Positions 57,900 to 64,000 of a stretch of DNA of 64,000 nucleotides are shown here, in pieces. The notes under the pieces were generated by a model that was given only the letters and a program-made list of their open reading frames with translations, did no database searches and was not told the origin of the DNA. This stretch comes from Flavihumibacter solisilvae (GTDB lineage Bacteria; Bacteroidota; Bacteroidia; Chitinophagales; Chitinophagaceae). The position numbers were made by a program, and so were the translations under genes. The DNA lies in the NCBI RefSeq assembly GCF_000814475.1, contig NZ_JSVC01000007.1, positions 108,295 through 172,294 on the forward strand. The letters run 5' to 3'. How positions within the stretch are numbered: the first letter of the stretch is position 1; every line of letters begins with the position of its first letter.

Positions 57900-58715
57900 A
57901 TGAAGCCCGAAATCATTTTGCGCAGTGATGTCCTGGACATCCTCTTCGAAAACCGCAACAAGACCTATGGTGCATATTTCCTCAGGAGGAACTATCCCCG
58001 GCACCTTCTTATAGCCCTTGGATGTATGGGACTTATGGTTACAGCACTCTGGATTTTCAAACCCAATTCCCCCCGGAACCTGCTTGGCGGACCAATCTTT
58101 ATTATACCTGACACAAAAATTGACCTGGTAAACCCGATAGAACCAACACCACCCGTCAAACCATTAAAACCATCAACCTCCAGGCCGCCAAAGGCAACCA
58201 TTAATAACTCCAACTACGTTGTGGTAAATGACCACGAGGCGACCAAGATCCCGGACCAAACCGAGCTGGCAAACAACGCAATCAGCAATTTGACCCGCGT
58301 TGGCGACCCCGACGATGAAGTTTCCGGTCCGGAACCGTCCAATGGAAACGGCACCCAACCTGCCGCCCCCATTGAACCGCCACGTGAAGAAGAACCGGAG
58401 ATCTTTGACAAAACTGAGATCATGCCATCATTCCCTGGTGGGGCTGGAGCCCTGCAACGCTGGCTAAGCCGTAACCTAAGGCCGCAGGATGAACAGGAGC
58501 CCGGTCAACGGATCAGGGTAGTGGTCCGTTTCGCGGTTAATGCGGCCGGCGATATAGAACAGGTGCATATAGTACAGGCCGGCGGTGTCACTTTTGATAA
58601 AGAAGTGTTAAGGGTCATTAACAAAATGCCGAAATGGGAACCAGGGCAACAAAATGGTAGGAAGGTTGCAGTCTGGTTCAGCATCCCCGTAATTTTTGAA
58701 ATGCCTGAACAGTAG
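57900..58715 (+). CDS. TonB-family energy transducer
   Basis: The ATG at 57900 gives 271 residues. There is a short cytoplasmic N-terminus (MKPEIILRSDVLDILFENRN), a membrane helix (about 34-52), a proline- and lysine-rich periplasmic linker (PIEPTPPVKPLKPSTSRPPK), and a TonB C-terminal domain (about 180-271; RIRVVVRFAVNAAGDIEQVHI). TonB passes energy to outer-membrane transporters. ExbB and ExbD genes are not next to it, so the complex partners must be elsewhere. It heads a string with a small membrane protein, a PstS-like protein and a TPR protein. Confidence 0.92.
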   Translation: MKPEIILRSDVLDILFENRNKTYGAYFLRRNYPRHLLIALGCMGLMVTALWIFKPNSPRNLLGGPIFIIPDTKIDLVNPIEPTPPVKPLKPSTSRPPKATINNSNYVVVNDHEATKIPDQTELANNAISNLTRVGDPDDEVSGPEPSNGNGTQPAAPIEPPREEEPEIFDKTEIMPSFPGGAGALQRWLSRNLRPQDEQEPGQRIRVVVRFAVNAAGDIEQVHIVQAGGVTFDKEVLRVINKMPKWEPGQQNGRKVAVWFSIPVIFEMPEQ

Positions 58716-58758
58716 AATTTTCATAACTTGCCCAACCCGGACAAAAAATGAACCGATC

Positions 58759-58995
58759 ATGACCCCTGAAACCCAGGATAACAGAAGGAAACAGTACAGC
58801 CTGATGCGTTCCATATTAGACTATGGAATGGGTGGTCTTATCCTGCTCTTCGGCATCTTTTTCCTTTTCTCCGAAAAACTTGGATTCTATTTTGATATGG
58901 AACCATTTTTTAAATATTTTTTCGGGATCCTGTGTATCGTGTACGGTGCATGGAGAATCTACAGAGGCTACCAGAAGAATTATTATTCCGATTAA
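58759..58995 (+). CDS. Small membrane protein, 78 residues
   Basis: The ATG at 58759 (MTPETQDNRRKQYSLMRSIL) is preferred; the longer frame adds 21 unlikely residues. Two membrane helices are visible, GGLILLFGIFFLFSEKLGF and FKYFFGILCIVYGAWRIY, with a charged N-terminus. It sits between tonB and the PstS-like gene in the order usual for Bacteroidota. Role unknown. Confidence 0.8.
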   Translation: MTPETQDNRRKQYSLMRSILDYGMGGLILLFGIFFLFSEKLGFYFDMEPFFKYFFGILCIVYGAWRIYRGYQKNYYSD

Positions 58996-59009
58996 GACCA
59001 ACAGCGTTT

Positions 59010-59930
59010 ATGCATAAGCGTTTGAAACAATGGATGATGGCTGCATCAGCTATAATGCTGTTCAGCAATTGTAATAATGGACCGGTAACTTACCGGAATG
59101 ACACTTTAAGAACTGGCACGATTCATATCAGTGTTGACGAATCCTTTAAACCTGTGATCGATTCCCAGATCAAAGTCTTTGAATCGTCGTTCGAAGGGGC
59201 TCACGTGATCGCTCACTACAAGCCGGAAGCGGAATGTATCAAGGACCTGCTGGTCGACAGCATCCGGATGGTGATCATCACCCGCCCGTTGATGCCGGTT
59301 GAAGAACAGCGTCTCCGCGATACCCTGTCATTTATCCCCGTACAAGGCCGGATAGCTTATGATGCGGTTACCGTGCTGGTGAACAGGCAGTCAAAAGATT
59401 CCATCCTTACTACGGACGATCTCCGGCAGATCCTTGACGGAACCAGCAAACTTCCGCTAAGGCCGGTAATGGATGGGCTTGCAGCAACAAGTACTGTTCG
59501 CTACGCCATCGATTCCATCCTGAGGGGCAAGCCACTTAGCAGTAAAGTTACCGCTGCCACTTCCAGCCAGGGTGTGATAGAATACGTAGCGGACCAGAAA
59601 GATGCTATCGGGTTTGTAGGGGTAAGTTGGATCGGGAATCCTGAAGACAGCGCCCAGCTTAGCTTTCAGAAAAAGGTTACCATTGCATCTCTGCGTTGTG
59701 AAACCTGTCCGGAAGAAGCATATGTAAAGCCGTACCAGGCAAACATTGCAACGCTCCGCTATCCTTTGGTACGGGGATTGCATTATATTTTAAAGGAAAA
59801 TTATGAGGGGCTGGGGAGCGGCTTTACCAATTTTCTCATCTATGAAAGAGGGCAGCTGATATTTCGAAGAGCTTATTTGTGGCCGGCACGAATGAAATTC
59901 GAAATAAGAAATGCAGGCATAGATGAATAA
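59010..59930 (+). CDS. PstS-like substrate-binding lipoprotein
   Basis: The ATG at 59010 (MHKRLKQWMMAASAIMLFSN) gives 306 residues; the lipobox MLFSNC marks a modified cysteine near residue 21. The rest is a phosphate-binding-protein-like fold (TLRTGTIHISVDESFKPVID at the start, GRIAYDAVTVLVNRQSKDSI, then GFVGVSWIGNPED). No pstCAB genes follow, so phosphate import is not supported here. Its position between tonB and a TPR protein suggests a role at the cell envelope, the usual Bacteroidota context for such proteins. Confidence 0.88.
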   Translation: MHKRLKQWMMAASAIMLFSNCNNGPVTYRNDTLRTGTIHISVDESFKPVIDSQIKVFESSFEGAHVIAHYKPEAECIKDLLVDSIRMVIITRPLMPVEEQRLRDTLSFIPVQGRIAYDAVTVLVNRQSKDSILTTDDLRQILDGTSKLPLRPVMDGLAATSTVRYAIDSILRGKPLSSKVTAATSSQGVIEYVADQKDAIGFVGVSWIGNPEDSAQLSFQKKVTIASLRCETCPEEAYVKPYQANIATLRYPLVRGLHYILKENYEGLGSGFTNFLIYERGQLIFRRAYLWPARMKFEIRNAGIDE

Positions 59931-59982
59931 AACAAAACCAGATTTTAATATTTTCACAAATCGACCAAAAAACAGCAAACGA

Positions 59983-61647
59983 ATGAAGAAATACATCTAC
60001 AGCCTGGTGTTAGCCGCCGTAACGTGTGGAGGTTCTCTTTTCGCGCAAAGCGTGGACCAGGGTAAGAAGTTATTCTATTACGAACGTTACAAGAGTGCTA
60101 AGGAGGCTTTCGAAAAAGCACTCGCCTCAAACCCGAATGATAATAAGGCATCTTACTGGCTCGGTCAAACGCTGCTGGAGCTGAAAGACACTGCTGCGGC
60201 CAAAGCCCTTTTCCAGAAAGCCCTTGCCAGCAATGGCAATGCCCCTGAATTGCTCGTGGGCATGGGACACCTTGAATTGCTGGAAGGCAAAAAAGAAGAA
60301 GCCCGCCAGCGCTTTGAAACTGCCATCAGCCTTACCAAGGGTAAGGACATTGGTGTGTTAAATGCAATTGGTCACTCCATTGTAGAAGTGAAAGACGGAG
60401 ACGCAAAATTTGTGATCGAAAAGCTTACTCCCCTCACTACCCAGAAAGGATTTAACAGTCCCGAAACCTGGATCGTGATCGGTGATGCTTACCGCAAACT
60501 GGGTGATGGTGGTAATGCCATTACTTCATACCAGCGTGCGCTCCAGATTGATCCAAACCAGGCTGCAGCGAAACACCGCATCAGCAAGATCTATATGACG
60601 CAGAAGAACACCGAAGTGTTCCTCCCTGCATTGGAAGAAGCCATCAGGCTCGATCCCAATTATGCACCCGGTTATTTCGATCTCTACTATTATTATTTCA
60701 GCCGCGATGTAAACAAGGCAAAAGATTATTTCGACAAATTCCTCGCAGTGACTGATGCAACGCCTGCAAATGACTACGAGAGAACTTCGATCCTCTTCGC
60801 TGGCCGTCGTTATGACGAAGCCATCAAAACAGCACAGGAGTATATCAGCAAACTCGGCGATAATGCAGACCCACGCTACTATAAACTGATCGCATACAGC
60901 TACGATGAACTGAAGGATTCTGTTAATGCAAAAAAATACCTGGACGAATATTTTGTGAAGCAGAAGCCCGATGCTTTCATGCCAAAGGACTATGAATTCC
61001 GCGCAATCCTGTTGTCCAAATTCCCGGGTAACGAACAGGAAGCAATTGCCAACTACGACAAAGCTATTGCACTCGATACAGCGCAGGCTTCAAGGCTTGA
61101 ACTCATGACAAACGCAGCAGCACAGGCTAAGAAGTCCGGCAACCGCGAACTGGAGGCCGAATACCTTGGCAGACTTTACCAGGTAAAGAAAGACCCTTCC
61201 AACGTGGACATGTATAACTGGGGCTTCGCCAATTACCAGGCAAAGAACTACCAACGCGCAGACTCCATCTTCACGCAGTACCAGGCAAAGTATCCCAATG
61301 AGATCTACGGTTACCTGTGGACGGCCAGGTCAAAACAGGCAATGGATACTTCCATGGCCCAGGGAATTGCGGTACCTGACTACGAAAAACTCGCCCAAAA
61401 AGCAATGGAACTTGACCCTGTGAAGTACAAAGGCCAGGCTGTCTCCGCTTATTTCTACCTGGTACAGTACCATAATGATATCAAGAAAGACAAAGCTGCT
61501 GCCATGAAGTACCTCGACAAGATCCTCGAAGTTGATCCGGCTAACGCTGACGCGGCCCGTATCAAGGAGATCCTGAACAAACCGCAGAAAAAAACCGGTT
61601 CCTCTTCCGGCGGTAGCGGAACCAAGGCAGCGCCCGCAAAAAAATAG
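59983..61647 (+). CDS. Large exported TPR-repeat protein
   Basis: The ATG at 59983 gives 554 residues with a signal peptide (about 1-21, ending SLFAQ). The mature protein is a chain of tetratricopeptide repeats (for example AKEAFEKALASNPNDNKASY, AITSYQRALQIDPNQAAAKH, ALEEAIRLDPNYAPGYFDLY), ending in a Gly/Ser/Lys-rich tail. It offers protein-protein surfaces in the periplasm. The gene follows the PstS-like gene by 52 bases and ends at a strong terminator, so the tonB-to-TPR string is probably one operon. Confidence 0.9.
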   Translation: MKKYIYSLVLAAVTCGGSLFAQSVDQGKKLFYYERYKSAKEAFEKALASNPNDNKASYWLGQTLLELKDTAAAKALFQKALASNGNAPELLVGMGHLELLEGKKEEARQRFETAISLTKGKDIGVLNAIGHSIVEVKDGDAKFVIEKLTPLTTQKGFNSPETWIVIGDAYRKLGDGGNAITSYQRALQIDPNQAAAKHRISKIYMTQKNTEVFLPALEEAIRLDPNYAPGYFDLYYYYFSRDVNKAKDYFDKFLAVTDATPANDYERTSILFAGRRYDEAIKTAQEYISKLGDNADPRYYKLIAYSYDELKDSVNAKKYLDEYFVKQKPDAFMPKDYEFRAILLSKFPGNEQEAIANYDKAIALDTAQASRLELMTNAAAQAKKSGNRELEAEYLGRLYQVKKDPSNVDMYNWGFANYQAKNYQRADSIFTQYQAKYPNEIYGYLWTARSKQAMDTSMAQGIAVPDYEKLAQKAMELDPVKYKGQAVSAYFYLVQYHNDIKKDKAAAMKYLDKILEVDPANADAARIKEILNKPQKKTGSSSGGSGTKAAPAKK

Positions 61648-61688
61648 TTACCGGGATACCTTTTAAAAGGACCCCGATACAGAAAAAA

Positions 61689-61716
61689 GACCCCGATCAT
61701 ATCGGGGTCTTTTTTT
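61689..61716 (+). terminator. Rho-independent terminator after the TPR gene
   Basis: GACCCCGAT (61689-61697) pairs with ATCGGGGTC (61701-61709) around CAT, extended by six A and followed by seven T (to 61716). Confidence 0.9.
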
Positions 61717-61788
61717 ATGTGATGCAGCAGGGAAGGCCGTTCTAAGGAACTTATTTTCAATGTTCAGCGATTTATTTGGCAGGCTACC

Positions 61789-61797
61789 TTATTTTTG
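61789..61797 (+). promoter_or_regulatory. Candidate -7 box of the nuo operon
   Basis: TTATTTTTG ends ten bases before the ATG at 61808. A TSS here would exclude the longer frame beginning at 61760. Confidence 0.4.
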
Positions 61798-61807
61798 CCC
61801 TCACAAC

Positions 61808-62215
61808 ATGAAAAGCATGAACCTTTTTCTGTTACAAACCGCGGTTTCTTCTAATAATACCGCAAACTACCTGCCCATCGCCCTTCAGCTGCTGTTTGCG
61901 CTGGGATTTGTAGTGCTGACCCTTGGAGCGACCCATTTACTCGGACCTTCCCGCAAAACCAGTGACAAGCTCGAAAACTTCGAAAGTGGAATTGAGGCAG
62001 TTGGCAACGCCCGCCAGCCGGTGGCCATCAAGTATTTCCTGGTAGCCATCCTGTTCGTATTGTTCGATGTGGAAGTGATCTTCTTCTATCCCTACGCGGT
62101 AAATTTCCGTGAGCTGGGCTGGAACGGCTTTATGGCTGTACTGATGTTTGTGGGATTTTTCCTTTGCGGCTTCTATTATATTATTAAGAAGGGAGCCCTG
62201 CAGTGGGAAGATTAA
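61808..62215 (+). CDS. nuoA: NADH-quinone oxidoreductase subunit A
   Basis: Start at 61808 gives 135 residues, the usual NuoA size; a second ATG is at 61817. Three membrane helices are visible (about 17-40, 78-98 and 106-125) and the conserved loop ENFESGIEAVGNARQPVAIK holds the cysteine-to-valine type loop near the quinone channel. NuoA is part of the membrane arm of complex I. It is followed 79 bases later by nuoB; a GTGAACG-N25-CGTTCAC dyad lies in that gap. Confidence 0.92.
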   Translation: MKSMNLFLLQTAVSSNNTANYLPIALQLLFALGFVVLTLGATHLLGPSRKTSDKLENFESGIEAVGNARQPVAIKYFLVAILFVLFDVEVIFFYPYAVNFRELGWNGFMAVLMFVGFFLCGFYYIIKKGALQWED

Positions 62216-62294
62216 GCGGTGTTGAACATATAAATAAGTGAACGGTTTTAATAAAGTAGACCTAATGATCGTTCACAATTAAATTCCGATAACT

Positions 62295-62876
62295 ATGGCA
62301 CGTCCGGTTCAATATAATGTAAAAAATGAAGGTGGTAAGGTAATTACCATGGCTGATGCGCCCGAGGGCTTCCAGGGCGAAGGATTCTTTACCACCAAGC
62401 TGAGCGATGTTGTTGGATTGGCCCGCAAGAACTCCCTCTGGCCGCTTCCTTTTGCCACTTCCTGCTGCGGAATTGAATTCATGGCAACCATGGCCTCTCA
62501 CTATGACCTCGCCCGTTTCGGTGCCGAGAGAGTAGGCTTCTCACCCCGCCAGTGTGACCTTTTAATGGTAATGGGAACCATCGCAAAAAAGATGGCCCCC
62601 GTTGTAAAGCAGGTATACCTGCAAATGGCTGAACCTCGCTGGGTCATTGCCGTTGGTGCCTGCGCCTCTTCAGGCGGTATTTTCGATACTTATTCAGTTT
62701 TACAGGGAATTGACCAGGTCGTTCCCGTTGACGTATATGTACCCGGCTGCCCGCCGCGGCCCGAAGCCATCATTGATGGATTTATGAAAATCCAGGAACT
62801 TGTGGGAAAGGAAGACCTTCGCCGACGGAATGGTGACCGATACAAAGCGCTGCTTGAATCCTACGGGATCCAGTAA
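62295..62876 (+). CDS. nuoB: NADH-quinone oxidoreductase subunit B
   Basis: A 193-residue protein with all four ligands of cluster N2: C57-C58 (ATSCCGIEF), C123 (GACASSGG) and C152 (VPGCPPRPEA). N2 is the terminal iron-sulfur cluster that reduces quinone. The N-terminal 30 residues are acidic and Gly-rich, an ordinary variation. Seventeen bases separate it from nuoC. Confidence 0.97.
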   Translation: MARPVQYNVKNEGGKVITMADAPEGFQGEGFFTTKLSDVVGLARKNSLWPLPFATSCCGIEFMATMASHYDLARFGAERVGFSPRQCDLLMVMGTIAKKMAPVVKQVYLQMAEPRWVIAVGACASSGGIFDTYSVLQGIDQVVPVDVYVPGCPPRPEAIIDGFMKIQELVGKEDLRRRNGDRYKALLESYGIQ

Positions 62877-62893
62877 CATCCAGAACATTTATT

Positions 62894-63400
62894 ATGAGTC
62901 TTACGCACGATATAATCCAGTCCAAACTTGTTGAAAAATTCGGGGACGCCGTAACAGGAATTGAAGTTCCCTACGGGATGTTCACCTTCGAAGTGCCGAA
63001 GGACCTCAACCTGAAAGTGATGCAGTTTCTATTCGACGACGAAACCCTTAAGTTTCGTTTCCTCACGGATCTCTGCGCCGTTCACTATCCCGACCAGCCC
63101 GGCCGCGAGCTTGCGGTGGTATATCACCTTCACAACCTTGTCGACAATTTTCGCATAAGGATGAAAGTATTTACTTCCATTGCACAGCCCGACGTGTATA
63201 CGGCAACCAGCCTCTATTCCGCCGCCAACTGGATGGAACGCGAAACCTATGACTTCTACGGTGTCAACTTCGTTGGCCATCCCAATCTCCGGAGGATCCT
63301 AAATGTAGACGAAATGGATTATTTCCCGCTGCGCAAGGAATTCCCGCTCGAAGATCAGACCCGCGTAGATAAGGATGACGAAATGTTCGGAAGAGGATAA
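62894..63400 (+). CDS. nuoC: NADH-quinone oxidoreductase subunit C
   Basis: A 168-residue protein with the signature ERETYDFYGVNFVGHPNLRR (near residue 118) and FPLRKEFPLEDQTRVD at the end, both typical of the 30-kDa subunit. It binds nuoD in the peripheral arm. In many Bacteroidota nuoC and nuoD are separate genes, as here. Confidence 0.97.
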   Translation: MSLTHDIIQSKLVEKFGDAVTGIEVPYGMFTFEVPKDLNLKVMQFLFDDETLKFRFLTDLCAVHYPDQPGRELAVVYHLHNLVDNFRIRMKVFTSIAQPDVYTATSLYSAANWMERETYDFYGVNFVGHPNLRRILNVDEMDYFPLRKEFPLEDQTRVDKDDEMFGRG

Positions 63401-63412
63401 AAGAAAAATCTT

Positions 63413-64000
63413 ATGTCAGATATTATACACCACCAGCACGATCACATTAAGTTACCGGAAGGTTCCATCGGGAAGCAAACTTCCACACTTAACCTCGGTC
63501 CGACCCACCCCGCCACACACGGCGTTTTCCAGAACATCCTGGAAGTGGACGGCGAGCGTATCGTATCAGCAGAGCAGACCGTTGGATACATCCACCGTGC
63601 TTTTGAAAAGCTGGCTGAAAGAAGGCCACTGTACCAGATCACCCCGCTGACAGACCGCCTCAACTATTGTTCTTCCCCCATTAATAATATTGGCTGGCAC
63701 ATCACCTGTGAGAAGATGCTCGGCATCACCACACCGAAACGCGTGGATTACCTCCGCGTGATCATTATGGAGCTGGCCCGCATTTCCGATCACCTCATCT
63801 GTAACTCCATCGTAGGTGTGGATACCGGTGCCTTTACCGGCTTCCTCTATGTAATGCAGTACCGTGAGCTGATCTATGAGATCTACGAAGAAGTTTGCGG
63901 CAGCCGCCTTACCACCAACATTGGCCGGATCGGCGGGTTCGAGCGCAACTTTACTCCAACTGCATTCCAGAAACTGGAACGCTTCCTCGCAGAATATCCC
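63413..64000 (+). CDS. nuoD: NADH-quinone oxidoreductase subunit D, 3' end beyond window
   Basis: An ATG at 63413 (MSDIIHHQHDHIKLPEGSIG) opens a frame of 196 codons running off the right edge, 12 bases after the nuoC stop. LNLGPTHPATHGVFQNILEV and TVGYIHRAFEKLAE are diagnostic of the 49-kDa subunit, and DTGAFTGFLYVMQYRE follows; the quinone-site histidine and the arginines that line the pocket fall within this stretch. The short His-rich start (HHQHDH) is an unremarkable N-terminal variation. Confidence 0.96.
   Translation, partial: MSDIIHHQHDHIKLPEGSIGKQTSTLNLGPTHPATHGVFQNILEVDGERIVSAEQTVGYIHRAFEKLAERRPLYQITPLTDRLNYCSSPINNIGWHITCEKMLGITTPKRVDYLRVIIMELARISDHLICNSIVGVDTGAFTGFLYVMQYRELIYEIYEEVCGSRLTTNIGRIGGFERNFTPTAFQKLERFLAEYP

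Overview
The window is a gene-dense stretch of a Bacteroidota chromosome, most likely family Chitinophagaceae. Reasons: -7 boxes of the TAnnTTTG type and a near absence of Shine-Dalgarno sequences; a short primary sigma factor without region 1.1; a fused CcoN-CcoO cytochrome oxidase with a CcoP showing a single haem motif; a type IX (Por) secretion tail on one secreted protein; FtsX-like permeases with two FtsX modules; and a TonB / PstS-like / TPR gene string. No rRNA, tRNA, CRISPR array, prophage or insertion sequence was seen. Almost everything looks like core chromosome. Layout. (1) 1-6.2 kb: a plant-polysaccharide cluster (GH127-type arabinofuranosidase cut by the window edge, GH43 enzyme, GtaA-family protein) ending in a LacI regulator translationally coupled to the last enzyme. 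(2) 6.2-10 kb: a secreted protein with a type IX tail, a NudK-type hydrolase and a PAS histidine kinase. (3) 10-18.7 kb, minus strand: a complete cbb3 oxidase operon ccoI-ccoS-ccoNO-ccoQ-ccoP-ccoG-ccoH-TauE/SafE-like, including two genes under 60 codons (ccoQ, ccoS). A receiver-CRP fusion regulator lies divergently beside it, and a TGAY-N4-GTCA dyad in that gap recurs upstream of an Hsp20 gene. (4) 19.9-26.5 kb: Hsp20, an Hsp15-like S4 protein, an M20 peptidase, a cation-efflux protein, an exported Mn-type superoxide dismutase, an LptF/G permease and two small genes sharing a stop. (5) 26.8-30.3 kb: information genes rpoD, ffh, rpsP, rimM. (6) 30.4-41.8 kb: an FtsX-like permease, two DinB-fold proteins, Crp and AraC regulators, DNA polymerase IV, 1-Cys peroxiredoxin, an amidohydrolase coupled to a macrodomain protein, and a CbpA-type J protein. 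(7) 42.3-48.7 kb: a three-gene unit of tricorn-like S41 protease, exported isoaspartyl methyltransferase and a polytopic spermidine-synthase-like protein whose catalytic motifs are degenerate; the three reading frames overlap by 1 and 4 bases. This is the best candidate for an undescribed system. (8) 48.7-57.8 kb: two pseudouridine synthases, RlmN, a PcaF-type thiolase, a DUF418 membrane protein, HisS and a low-molecular-weight phosphatase. (9) 57.9-61.7 kb: TonB, a small membrane protein, a PstS-like lipoprotein and a large TPR protein. (10) 61.8 kb to the end: nuoA, nuoB, nuoC and the start of nuoD. A recurrent sequence-level pattern is that at eight genes the TAnnTTTG-like -7 box ends only 3-5 bases before the start codon, which predicts leaderless mRNAs. 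Domain assignments rest on motif recognition by eye; no database search was run.
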